Shown: positions 1-6,671, counted from the first letter of the stretch. The stretch: DNA of 12,688 bases from Lentisphaeria bacterium UBA1724 (GCA_002315885.1 DCIO01000046.1:1676-14363), one strand, 5' to 3'. Notes: generated from the sequence alone by a model not told the origin. A program made the numbers and translations.

Positions 1-476
1 AGGTGATTCAGCACATTGCCTTCCTTGAACTGGAGATTCTCCAAAAGCACCGTGCATTTGCAGTCGGCGATACGATTTGCCAGCAGACTGCAGAATTCCG
101 TGAACTGCTTCATACCCTCGGCCAGATCGAAGCCCTCGGGGATGTTACGGGCGGTGCTGGAACCGAAGACAAAATAGGGAATCCCCACTTCGTCTGCACG
201 GCGGCATGCCTTGACCGCGTAATCCAGCGCGGGCTCCCAGGTGGTCTCGGGGCCCGTCAAGCGGAAGCGCCCAGGCAGGAAGCCATTGCAACTGACGAAG
301 GGCATGTATTTCTGGGCCTCGCGAATCTTCACCACCTGCGCCTTCCAGGCATCCTCCCCTTCGTCGGGAATCAGCAACCACTCCACGGGAGACTCCGCAA
401 AATCGAAGCCGCATGCCTTCATCAACGGCACATCCTCAGGGCGGGTGCTCGTCTTGCCAATCAAGTAATTCTTCAT
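1..476 (-). CDS. Sugar-phosphate isomerase/epimerase-like TIM barrel, partial (3' end beyond window)
   Basis: The minus-strand reading frame opens at an ATG (complement of 474-476) and stays open to the window edge, giving 158 codons of an expected ~270. It starts MKNYLIGK and contains CGFDFAES, LLIPDEG, SCNGFLP, RRADE-GIPYFVFGS, ARNIPEGFD and LLENLQ-KEGN. By hand alignment without gaps, about 119 of 158 residues match the neighbouring complete gene (507-1316), so it is a tandem paralogue. Of the tagatose-3-epimerase-like active site, only the first metal-ligand Glu (in LLENLQ) and the catalytic-type Glu six residues later (in KEGN) fall inside the window. A Shine-Dalgarno-like AGGAAG lies about 9 bases before the start, in the 30-base gap after the upstream gene, so the two are probably co-transcribed. 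Family-level call is good; the substrate is unknown. Confidence 0.85.
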   Translation of the reverse strand, partial: MKNYLIGKTSTRPEDVPLMKACGFDFAESPVEWLLIPDEGEDAWKAQVVKIREAQKYMPFVSCNGFLPGRFRLTGPETTWEPALDYAVKACRRADEVGIPYFVFGSSTARNIPEGFDLAEGMKQFTEFCSLLANRIADCKCTVLLENLQFKEGNVLNH

Positions 477-506
477 AAAAGTATGCTTCCTATTTCTTTT
501 CCGTAA

Positions 507-1316
507 TTAGTGTGTCTCGGCAATCCAGCCCTTCACCACGGGGATGGCCTTCTTGAAGAGCGCGGGCCACTCGGCGGGGTTGGTGCTCCATCCGCATTCC
601 ATGGAAATTGCGCCCTGGTAGCCGATGTCATTCAGTGCCTGGAGGTAGCTATGGATGTCCGCATCCGAGTAACCGGGATAACGGCGGGTGGCGGGATCGG
701 CGATGTGCACATGGAAGACGCGCTTGCCTGCCTTGCGGATGTCATCGGCGGTGTCGCCATCCTGACAGGCGTGATAGACATCCACCATCATCTGCAATTT
801 CGGGGAATTCACCGCATCCACCACGGCGATGCTCTCCGAAAGGTGATTCAGCACATTGCCTTCCTTGCTCTGGAGATTCTCCAAAAGAACCACTACCTTG
901 CAGTCAGCAATCCGCGCCGCCAACTGACGGCAGAATTCCGTGAACTGCTTCATGCCTTCGGCAACATCAAACCCCTCGGGGATGTTCCGGGCACCACCAG
1001 AACCAAAGACAATGTAGGGAATGCCGGCCTCGTCCGCACGACGACAGGCACGGACGGCATACTCCAAGGCGGCTTCCGTGGTGGGCTCGGGACCCGTCAG
1101 ACGAAATTTTCTGGGAAGGAAGCCATTGCAGCTCAAAAACGGAAGGACCTTCTGCGCTTCCTGAATCTTCGCCAGCTGGACGCGCCACACGTCATCCCCT
1201 TCGTCAGGAATCAGCAAATCGCCAACGCCAGATTCCGCAAAATCAAAACCGCATTCCTTCAACAGGGATACATCTTCGGGAAGGACGCCGTCCTTCCCCA
1301 GTAGGTAGTTTTTCAT
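507..1316 (-). CDS. Sugar-phosphate isomerase/epimerase-like TIM barrel (xylose isomerase-like, AP_endonuc_2 fold)
   Basis: A 269-residue single-domain protein of the usual size for this fold, with no signal peptide, so cytoplasmic. The visible candidate metal ligands are Glu146 (LLENLQ), Asp179 (VDVYHACQ), His204 (FHVHIADP) and Glu240 (SMECGW). Their spacing closely follows the Glu152/Asp185/His211/Glu246 set of D-tagatose 3-epimerase. Glu152 (KEGN) matches that enzyme's second catalytic Glu, and His182 its substrate-binding His. This supports a metal-dependent ketose 3-epimerase or aldose-ketose isomerase reaction; hydroxypyruvate isomerase or inosose-type relatives are also possible, and the substrate cannot be read from sequence. 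The start is the ATG at 1316, with AAGG 8 bases upstream. It is the first gene of a minus-strand pair with the 75% identical partial gene at 1-476. Confidence 0.9.
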   Translation of the reverse strand: MKNYLLGKDGVLPEDVSLLKECGFDFAESGVGDLLIPDEGDDVWRVQLAKIQEAQKVLPFLSCNGFLPRKFRLTGPEPTTEAALEYAVRACRRADEAGIPYIVFGSGGARNIPEGFDVAEGMKQFTEFCRQLAARIADCKVVVLLENLQSKEGNVLNHLSESIAVVDAVNSPKLQMMVDVYHACQDGDTADDIRKAGKRVFHVHIADPATRRYPGYSDADIHSYLQALNDIGYQGAISMECGWSTNPAEWPALFKKAIPVVKGWIAETH

Positions 1317-1559
1317 GACTTTTTCCTTAATTTAAAGAGTTGTATAAAGAAAATTCTGCGTAATGTAATCGCATTTATTCGACCTACCCTCTCTAGGAAT
1401 TACTTTTCTTGTTTCGTTTCAAGGGATGCGGAAATCCGCCTTTGGGGAGTTATATTGTCGGTTTGCCCAGACGGACCGAAGGCTATTTGTGTCCTAGAAT
1501 TTCCTTTTTTGTCTCATTCTTTCTTACAATCATCCCCAACATCACAAGGACTTCCTGAA
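1317..1559. promoter_or_regulatory. Divergent promoter region between isomerase pair and oad cluster
   Basis: This 243-base non-coding spacer must hold the promoters of both divergent units. On the minus strand a TATACA box (complement of 1341-1346) is a reasonable -10, but no good -35 lies ahead of it. On the plus strand TAGAAT (1495-1500) and TACAAT (1525-1530) each match the -10 consensus at 5 of 6 positions, again without a convincing -35. Two small inverted repeats are visible: GCGG-AAAT-CCGC (1428-1439) and TCGGT...ACCGA (1458-1462 with 1475-1479, 12-base loop). Either could be an operator. The exact promoters are not established. Confidence 0.45.
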
Positions 1560-1790
1560 ATGTTCAAGAGTGCTGCCATCATCATGCTTTTTGGCATGGG
1601 CTTCGTCTTTGTCTTCCTGATCATCCAGGTCATTATCACCAACCTCTTCGCGAAGCTGGCGGGCAAATTCGCCTACCTGCTGCCCGAGCCCACCAAGGCC
1701 GCCCCGAAGAAACCCGCCGCCGTCGCCGCGGATGACACTGCCGCCATTGCAGTCATCGCAGCCGCCCTGAAGCAGACTGGCCGCATCTAA
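1560..1790 (+). CDS. oadG: Na+-pumping decarboxylase gamma subunit (OadG family)
   Basis: A 76-residue protein with one N-terminal transmembrane helix (about residues 5-30, including FGMGFVFVFLIIQVIITNLF). A Pro/Ala/Lys-rich linker follows, then an Ala-rich tail (DDTAAIAVIAAAL). This is the standard OadG layout. In characterised pumps the gamma subunit anchors the alpha subunit to the beta subunit and stabilises the complex at the inner membrane. The ATG at 1560 is chosen because AAGGA (1546-1550) lies at a suitable distance and the helix then begins as in relatives. An in-frame TTG at 1455 would add 35 residues resembling no family member. It is the first gene of a gamma-alpha-beta cluster, the same order as Klebsiella oadGAB; the alpha gene starts 69 bases downstream. 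Small OadG proteins diverge strongly, so context carries part of the call. Confidence 0.85.
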   Translation: MFKSAAIIMLFGMGFVFVFLIIQVIITNLFAKLAGKFAYLLPEPTKAAPKKPAAVAADDTAAIAVIAAALKQTGRI

Positions 1791-1859
1791 TCCCTTTCCT
1801 GTCGTCTTAATTCTCACATACAATAAGTAACTCCCCAACCTCTCAGGAGAAAAATTCAC

Positions 1860-3686
1860 ATGAAGAAAATTCGTTTCTTAGACACTTCTTTCCGCGACGG
1901 TTTCCAGTCTGTCATCGGCGCCCGCGTGGTCTCCAAGGACTTCGAGCCCGCCCTGACCGCGGCTGTGGAGGCCGGTTGGAAGCACCTGGAAGTAGGCGGC
2001 GGCGCTCGTTTCCAGAGCCCCTTCTTCTACTGCGGTGAGAACGCCTTCGAGATGATGGACAACTTCCGCAAGGTCGTGGGTCCCGATGTTGAGCTGCAGA
2101 CCCTGGCCCGTGGCGTGAACGTGGTTGGTCTCTCCAGCCAGTCCAGCGACATCATCGACCTGCACGCCAAGATGTTCAAGAAGCACGGCATGACCACCAT
2201 CCGTAACTTCGATGCGTTGAACGACATCCGCAACATCAGCTACAGCGGCACCTGCATCCACAACGCCGGCCTGAAGCACCAGACCACCATCACCCTGATG
2301 GGTCTGCCTCCCAACATGAACACCGAGGCCCACAGCCCCAAGTTCTATGCAGGCATCCTCAAGAACATCCTGGAAAGCAGCATGCCCTTCGACTCCCTGT
2401 GCTTCAAGGACGCCAGCGGCACCTGCCCGCCCTCCATCATCAAGGAGACCGTGAAGATCGCACGTGAGATGCTGGATGCCGCAGGCAAGAAGGACTGCCC
2501 CATCGAAATGCACACCCACGACACCGCCGACATGTCCGTCCAGTGCTATCTGGCCGCCATCGAGGGTGGTGCTGAGATCATCGACCTGGCCATGCGTCCC
2601 ATGTCCGGCGGCACCAGCCAGCCCGACATCCTGACCATGTGGCACGCCTTCAAGGGCACCGAGTACACCCTGGATCTGGATCCCGAAAAGATCATGAAGG
2701 TCGAAGACGTCTTCATCGACTGCATGAAGAAGTACATGATTCCCCCCGAAGCCAAGACCACCAATCCCCTCATCACTCTCTGCCCCCTGCCCGGCGGCGC
2801 TCTGACCGCAAATACCCAGATGATGCGCGACAACAAGTGCCTGGACAAGTTCCCCGAAGTCGTCGCCGCCATGCGCGAAGTGGTTGAGAAGGGCGGTTTC
2901 GGCACCAGCGTCACCCCCGTCAGCCAGTTCTACTTCCAGCAGGCCTTCAACAACGTCATGATGGGCAAGTGGAAGAAGATTGCCGATGGTTACGGCAAGA
3001 TGGTCCTGGGCTACTTCGGCAAGACCCCCGCCACCCCCGACCCCGAGGTCGTCAAGCTGGCCGCTGAGCAACTGAAGCTGCAGCCCACCACCGAGGATCC
3101 CCGCGCCATCAACGACAAGGATCCCAACAAGGGCATCGCTCACGCCAAGGCAATCCTGGAGAAGGAAGGCCTGCCCGTCACCGACGAGAACATCTTCATC
3201 ATCTCCACCTGCGACGAAACCAGCAACCCCAAGGGCCTGAAGTTCCTCAAGGGGGAGCGTCCCATGGGCGTCCGCTACATCGAAGAGACCAAGCCCGCCG
3301 CCGCAAAGCCCGCAGCCGGCCCTGTCACCGTCAACGTCAATGGCACCGCCTACCAGGTGAACGCCACTGCCGGCGCCAATGACACCGCCACCGTGGTTGT
3401 CAACGGCAAGACCTACAACGTCTCCTTCGGCGCCGCTGCCGCAGCTCCTGCCGCCGCCCCCGCGGCCGGTGGTGCAGGCGCCCCCGTCACCACTCCTCTC
3501 CCCGGCACTGTCATCCGCATCAGCGTGGCAGTAGGCCAGGCCGTGAAGAAAGGCGACGAAATCATGGTCATCGAGGCCATGAAGATGGAGCAGCCCATCG
3601 TCGCTCCTGCCGACGGCACCGTGAAGGCCATCAACGTGGCCGCTGGCGATACCCTGGAACCCGGCCAGACCGTGGCCGAAATCTAA
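1860..3686 (+). CDS. oadA: Oxaloacetate decarboxylase-type alpha subunit (carboxyltransferase + biotin carrier)
   Basis: A 608-residue cytoplasmic subunit that would transfer CO2 from a keto acid, probably oxaloacetate, to its own biotin. Residues 1-300 form an HMGL-like carboxyltransferase TIM barrel: LDTSFRDGFQS (Asp8, Arg12, Asp13, Gln16), LARGVNVVG, RNFDALND, FKDASG (Lys183, the carboxylated-lysine position) and HTHDTA (metal ligands His218 and His220). Residues ~300-475 are the conserved PYC_OADA region (PLPGGALTANTQMM, VTPVSQFY, LGYFGKTP). An Ala/Pro-rich linker carries two strand repeats, NVNGTAYQV and VVNGKTYNV. Residues 543-608 are a biotinyl domain with EAMKM and biotin-Lys575, 33 residues from the end. 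No biotin carboxylase domain is present, which points to a decarboxylase rather than pyruvate carboxylase. AGGAGA (1845-1850) precedes the ATG. The barrel motifs differ from Klebsiella-type RDAHQS and IKDMAG, marking a divergent subfamily. Confidence 0.9.
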   Translation: MKKIRFLDTSFRDGFQSVIGARVVSKDFEPALTAAVEAGWKHLEVGGGARFQSPFFYCGENAFEMMDNFRKVVGPDVELQTLARGVNVVGLSSQSSDIIDLHAKMFKKHGMTTIRNFDALNDIRNISYSGTCIHNAGLKHQTTITLMGLPPNMNTEAHSPKFYAGILKNILESSMPFDSLCFKDASGTCPPSIIKETVKIAREMLDAAGKKDCPIEMHTHDTADMSVQCYLAAIEGGAEIIDLAMRPMSGGTSQPDILTMWHAFKGTEYTLDLDPEKIMKVEDVFIDCMKKYMIPPEAKTTNPLITLCPLPGGALTANTQMMRDNKCLDKFPEVVAAMREVVEKGGFGTSVTPVSQFYFQQAFNNVMMGKWKKIADGYGKMVLGYFGKTPATPDPEVVKLAAEQLKLQPTTEDPRAINDKDPNKGIAHAKAILEKEGLPVTDENIFIISTCDETSNPKGLKFLKGERPMGVRYIEETKPAAAKPAAGPVTVNVNGTAYQVNATAGANDTATVVVNGKTYNVSFGAAAAAPAAAPAAGGAGAPVTTPLPGTVIRISVAVGQAVKKGDEIMVIEAMKMEQPIVAPADGTVKAINVAAGDTLEPGQTVAEI

Positions 3687-3706
3687 GGACTGGAAAATCG
3701 AAAGGC

Positions 3707-3729
3707 CGTCGGCGGGCGTTCCGCCGACG
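3707..3729 (+). other. Perfect 9-bp GC-rich stem-loop between oadA and oadB
   Basis: CGTCGGCGG (3707-3715) and CCGCCGACG (3721-3729) are exact complements around a 5-base loop, GCGTT. No T-tract follows, so it does not look like a full intrinsic terminator. In the 94-base gap between oadA and oadB it could protect the upstream mRNA 3' end or tune subunit ratios, or it could be a copy of a dispersed GC-rich repeat (see the similar motif at 12672-12688). Confidence 0.6.
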
Positions 3730-3780
3730 CCCCTCCTTCCAGAAAAGTCGTAACCCTTTTTCCAGAGAGAAAGAAAAGCA

Positions 3781-5436
3781 ATGAAAAAAGCCATCTTCAC
3801 ACTCTTGGTTCTGGCATTTGTGGGAACGTTGCTGCCTGTCTTCGCAGGAGACTCCAGCGACAGCACGCTGATTCCAGAACAGGCCAATCCGATTGTCTTC
3901 AAGACCTGCGACCAGGTCTTCGCCTGCACCCAGGATCAGGCAACCGGCAACATCACCGTCTCTTATGTCTGGCCCAACCCCGCCGTTGTCTATCAGGACA
4001 ACCTGCAGGTCGGCAAGGCATATCGCCCCGGCCGTTCCATGGGTATCCTCAAAATCAAGGACACCTACTCCCAGGACATCAACGGCCAGCCCATTCCCTC
4101 CCGTAGCAAGCCCGAACTGAAACTGGGCATCGCCGCCACCGTGGTCTCCCTGGGCGAGAACTTCTCCATGGGAAAGACCCTCAACCCCGGCGACGTGATC
4201 TGCGTCATCAGCCCCTCCATCGTCACCCACGACTCTGTTGCCAAGACGGATGAAGTCTTCACCCTGAATGCGGGCAAGATGATGAACAACCTGTGGGAGT
4301 CCACCGGTATCAACAACTTCATCGAAATGACCAAACTGGAATGGACCCTGGGCATCGGCCGTCTCATCATGATCTGCGTGGGACTGTTGTTGCTCTACCT
4401 GGCCATCTTCCGTGGCTTCGAACCCCTGCTGCTGGTCCCCATCGGCTTCGGCGCACTCATGAGCAATATCCCCCTGGCGGGCATTGCGGGTCCTGATGGT
4501 CTCCTGGGCATCCTCTTCGAGGGTATCAACCTGGGTATCTATCCCCTGTTCATCTTCCTGGGCGTGGGCGCCATGACCGACTTCGGCCCCCTCATCGCCA
4601 ACCCCAAGACCGCTCTCCTGGGCGGCGCCGCTCAGCTGGGTATCTTCGGCGCACTCTTCCTGGCAGTCTGCCTGAGCGCCTGGGTTCCCGGAATCACCTT
4701 CTCCATGAAGGACGCCGCCTCCATCGGTATCATCGGTGGCGCTGACGGTCCCACCGCCATCTTCCTGGCCAGCCGACTCTCCCCCAACCTGCTGGGCTCC
4801 ATCGCAGTGGCCGCATACTCCTACATGGCGCTGGTCCCCATCATCTTCCCCCCCATCATCATGGCTCTGACCACCAAGAAAGAGCGCATGATCAAGATGA
4901 CTCAGCTCCGCAAGGTCACCAAGCTGGAAAAGGTGGTCTTCCCCATCGTCATCACCCTGCTCTGCTGCTTCCTCCTGCCTGATGCCGCTCCCCTCATCTC
5001 CATGCTGATGCTGGGTAACCTGCTGAAGGAATCCATGTGCACCGACCGTCTGAGCGATACCGCCCAGAACGCCCTCTGCAATATCGTCACCATCATCCTG
5101 GGCCTCACTGTTGGTTCCAAGATGTCCGCCGACAAGTTCCTCCAGCCCGAGACCCTGGGTATCCTCCTGCTGGGCCTCTTCGCATTCTCCATCGGCACCG
5201 CCGGCGGTCTGCTGCTGGGTAAGCTGGTGAGCAAGCTCTCCGGTGGAAAGATCAACCCCATGATTGGCGCCGCTGGTGTCTCCGCAGTTCCCATGGCAGC
5301 CCGTGTTGTCAACAAGGTTGGTCTGGCGGAAGATCCCCAGAACTTCCTGCTGATGCACGCCATGGGTCCCAACGTCTCCGGCGTTATCGGCTCCGCCGTG
5401 GCCGCAGGCGTTCTGCTCCAGGCGCTGGGTCACTAG
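3781..5436 (+). CDS. oadB: Na+-translocating decarboxylase beta subunit with N-terminal exported domain
   Basis: A 551-residue inner-membrane protein that couples decarboxylation of carboxybiotin to Na+ export. Residues ~190-551 are a complete OadB/GcdB pump: FEPLLLVPIGFG (213-224), FLGVGAMTDFGPL, GGADGPT (319-325), SYMALVP, LPDAAPL, GNLLKES, INPMIGAAGVSAVPMAARV and LLMHAMGPNV. Asp322, Tyr348, Asn492 and Ser501 match, at a constant offset, the Na+-site residues Asp203, Tyr229, Asn373 and Ser382 recalled for the Klebsiella protein. The ~55-residue cytoplasmic insertion of the Klebsiella protein is absent, as in the shorter family members. Unusually, residues 1-22 are a signal peptide (MKKAIFTLLVLAFVGTLLPVFA) and ~23-185 a soluble domain with no family I recognise. 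The start is the ATG at 3781, behind a purine-rich GAGAGAAAG site. Confidence 0.93.
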   Translation: MKKAIFTLLVLAFVGTLLPVFAGDSSDSTLIPEQANPIVFKTCDQVFACTQDQATGNITVSYVWPNPAVVYQDNLQVGKAYRPGRSMGILKIKDTYSQDINGQPIPSRSKPELKLGIAATVVSLGENFSMGKTLNPGDVICVISPSIVTHDSVAKTDEVFTLNAGKMMNNLWESTGINNFIEMTKLEWTLGIGRLIMICVGLLLLYLAIFRGFEPLLLVPIGFGALMSNIPLAGIAGPDGLLGILFEGINLGIYPLFIFLGVGAMTDFGPLIANPKTALLGGAAQLGIFGALFLAVCLSAWVPGITFSMKDAASIGIIGGADGPTAIFLASRLSPNLLGSIAVAAYSYMALVPIIFPPIIMALTTKKERMIKMTQLRKVTKLEKVVFPIVITLLCCFLLPDAAPLISMLMLGNLLKESMCTDRLSDTAQNALCNIVTIILGLTVGSKMSADKFLQPETLGILLLGLFAFSIGTAGGLLLGKLVSKLSGGKINPMIGAAGVSAVPMAARVVNKVGLAEDPQNFLLMHAMGPNVSGVIGSAVAAGVLLQALGH

Positions 5437-5454
5437 TTCATTCTTTCCCCTCCC

Positions 5455-5486
5455 TCCCCCCGTGGATACGCTGTTTCCCGGGGGGA
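5455..5486 (+). terminator. Stem-loop after oadB, possible terminator
   Basis: TCCCCCCG (5455-5462) pairs perfectly with CGGGGGGA (5479-5486) over a 16-base loop. It starts 18 bases after the oadB stop codon, where a terminator is expected. The T-rich stretch does not follow directly but begins about 18 bases later (5505-5518), so it is not canonical. It may end or stabilise the oad transcript and separates it from the dehydrogenase gene. Confidence 0.4.
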
Positions 5487-5525
5487 ATTACTGTGTAAAA
5501 AACTTCTTTTTCTTTTTTGAAAACT

Positions 5526-6461
5526 ATGAAAAAGGTTTTGATTCCCACCAAGTTGGATAAAGTCGCCGCAACCTACCTGACCGAAAAGGGCTATGCCGTA
5601 GTCCAGGACAGCGAGACCGACCTGCTGACTCTCTGCCAGGCCAACGTCGACGCCGAGGCAATCATCGTACGCAGCGAGAAGGTCACCCCCGAAATCATCG
5701 ACGCACTGCCCCAGCTGAAGACCATCGTCCGCGCGGGCGCTGGCTTCAACACCATCGACATCAAGTATGCCCGCAGCAAGAACATCGACGTGATGAACAC
5801 CCCCGGCGCCAACGCCAACGCCGTTGCCGAAGAGGTCTTCGCCATGATGCTGTGCGCCTCCCGCCACATCGTGGAAGCCGATATCGACACCCGCGCAGGC
5901 GGCTGGAACAAAAAGGCCTTCATGGGCCACGAAATCACCGGCAAGACCCTGGGTATCGTGGGACTGGGAAATATCGGACAGCTGGTGGCCAAGCACGCCA
6001 AGGGCTTTGACATGGAGCTCCTGGCCTTCGACCCCATTGTCCCCCAGAGCAAGGCTGACGAATTCGGCGTCAAGCTGGTCTCCCTGGAAGAGATCTTCGC
6101 CAAGTGCGATTACATCACTCTCCATATCCCCGAAAACGACGCCACCCGCGGCCTCATCAGCGAGAAGCTCCTGAAACTAGCGAAGAAGGGCCTGGTGCTC
6201 ATCAACTGCGCCCGCGCTGGCATCGTGGTGGAAGACGACCTGCGCGCCGCCAAGGCTAACAACGGCCTGGTCTACTGCAACGACGTCTATGCGGCAGATG
6301 CCGAGGGTCCCAAGTCCATCGCCGACGTGGCGAAAGTCATGGTTCCCCACCTGGGCGCCAATACCTACGAAGCAAACTTCACTGCCGCAAAGCGCGCCGG
6401 CGAACAAATCGTGGAGTACTTCGAGCAGGGCGTCACCCGCTACGTCGTCAACAAGGCATAA
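5526..6461 (+). CDS. D-3-phosphoglycerate dehydrogenase-like D-2-hydroxyacid dehydrogenase
   Basis: A 311-residue cytoplasmic NAD-dependent dehydrogenase. The substrate half contains VRSEKVTPEIIDALPQLKTI, VRAGAGFNTID and NTPGANANAVAE, typical of the SerA branch. The Rossmann half has GIVGLGNIG (143-151) with Asp169 at the end of the next strand (LLAFDP), favouring NAD over NADP. Arg230 (NCARAGIV) and His275 (VPHLGANT) occupy the catalytic positions. The usual LDVFE-EP stretch is altered to NDVYAADAEGPKS, with Glu260 or Asp258 the likely acidic partner. It lacks the C-terminal ACT domain, as short SerA proteins do. The likely reaction is 3-phosphoglycerate to 3-phosphohydroxypyruvate (serine synthesis); another 2-hydroxyacid substrate is possible. 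The start is the ATG at 5526; a TTG at 5517 would add three residues and neither has a clear Shine-Dalgarno. Codon bias resembles the oad genes and suggests high expression. Confidence 0.85.
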   Translation: MKKVLIPTKLDKVAATYLTEKGYAVVQDSETDLLTLCQANVDAEAIIVRSEKVTPEIIDALPQLKTIVRAGAGFNTIDIKYARSKNIDVMNTPGANANAVAEEVFAMMLCASRHIVEADIDTRAGGWNKKAFMGHEITGKTLGIVGLGNIGQLVAKHAKGFDMELLAFDPIVPQSKADEFGVKLVSLEEIFAKCDYITLHIPENDATRGLISEKLLKLAKKGLVLINCARAGIVVEDDLRAAKANNGLVYCNDVYAADAEGPKSIADVAKVMVPHLGANTYEANFTAAKRAGEQIVEYFEQGVTRYVVNKA

Positions 6462-6489
6462 GCCTTCCGATGACCCATTCCTGGCAAAA

Positions 6490-6501
6490 TCATTTGCAAA
6501 T
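6490..6501. promoter_or_regulatory. Palindromic operator-like site, copy 1
   Basis: TCATTTGCAAAT contains the perfect 10-bp palindrome ATTTGCAAAT (6492-6501). It holds a -35-like TTGCAA (6494-6499), followed after 15 bases by TATTTT (6515-6520). An identical 12-mer occurs 41 bp downstream. It is probably a binding site for a dimeric regulator at the HU gene promoter. Confidence 0.5.
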
Positions 6502-6530
6502 CGTCTTTTTTCCGTATTTTCGTAAGAAAT

Positions 6531-6543
6531 TCATTTGCAAATG
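6531..6543. promoter_or_regulatory. Palindromic operator-like site, copy 2
   Basis: TCATTTGCAAATG carries the same ATTTGCAAAT palindrome (6533-6542) as copy 1, here extended to the 12-bp palindrome CATTTGCAAATG. TTGCAA (6535-6540) sits 15 bases before TATATT (6556-6561), the same geometry as at copy 1. The two centres are 41 bp apart, close to four helical turns, which would allow side-by-side cooperative binding. Confidence 0.5.
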
Positions 6544-6577
6544 GTTTGAAAGGGATATATTTGCTGATTTCCCTTGA

Positions 6578-6622
6578 TGGCATTTCCCGACGGCTCCAAC
6601 ACCCCGTCGAAGCGGGATGCCA
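6578..6622 (+). promoter_or_regulatory. Long stem-loop in the HU mRNA 5' leader
   Basis: TGGCAT (6578-6583) pairs with ATGCCA (6617-6622). After a TT bulge, CCCG (6586-6589) pairs with CGGG (6613-6616). ACGG (6590-6593) then pairs with CCGT (6604-6607), with CGAAG bulged on the 3' side and a 10-base apical loop. That is 14 base pairs in a 45-base element, about 50 bases before the HU start codon. It looks like a structured leader that could bind a protein or small ligand. I do not recognise it as a known riboswitch. Confidence 0.55.
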
Positions 6623-6638
6623 ACAGATAAAAAACAAT

Positions 6639-6653
6639 GGCGCGCTTTGCGCC
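6639..6653 (+). promoter_or_regulatory. Small hairpin just upstream of the HU ribosome binding site
   Basis: GGCGC (6639-6643) pairs with GCGCC (6649-6653) around GCTTT. It ends 6 bases before the AGGAG Shine-Dalgarno (6660-6664), so it may modulate ribosome access or mRNA decay together with the larger stem upstream. Confidence 0.4.
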
Positions 6654-6671
6654 CCCTTTAGGAGTAATACC

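Noticed and set aside
1455..1559. TTG start extending oadG by 35 residues
   Set aside because: The extension does not resemble OadG and lacks a Shine-Dalgarno; the ATG at 1560 has AAGGA upstream and the normal N-terminus.
1860..3686. Pyruvate carboxylase subunit B as an alternative for the alpha subunit
   Set aside because: No biotin carboxylase gene is nearby, and membrane gamma and beta pump subunits flank it, which indicates a decarboxylase.
1878..3929. 683-codon open frame on the minus strand
   Set aside because: It lies antisense to oadA and the oadB start. Its product is rich in Gly, Asp, His and Val without domain motifs, as expected when C-ending codons on the plus strand remove stops from an antisense frame.
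3631..5433. 600-codon open frame on the minus strand
   Set aside because: It is antisense to oadB and dominated by Gly, Asp, Glu, Gln and His runs. The plus strand carries an unmistakable membrane pump, so this is a codon-bias shadow.
6490..6510. Palindrome followed by T's as a terminator for the dehydrogenase gene
   Set aside because: ATTTGCAAAT has no loop and is AT-rich, so it would not form a stable RNA hairpin, and the same palindrome recurs at 6533 without a T-tract. An operator fits better.
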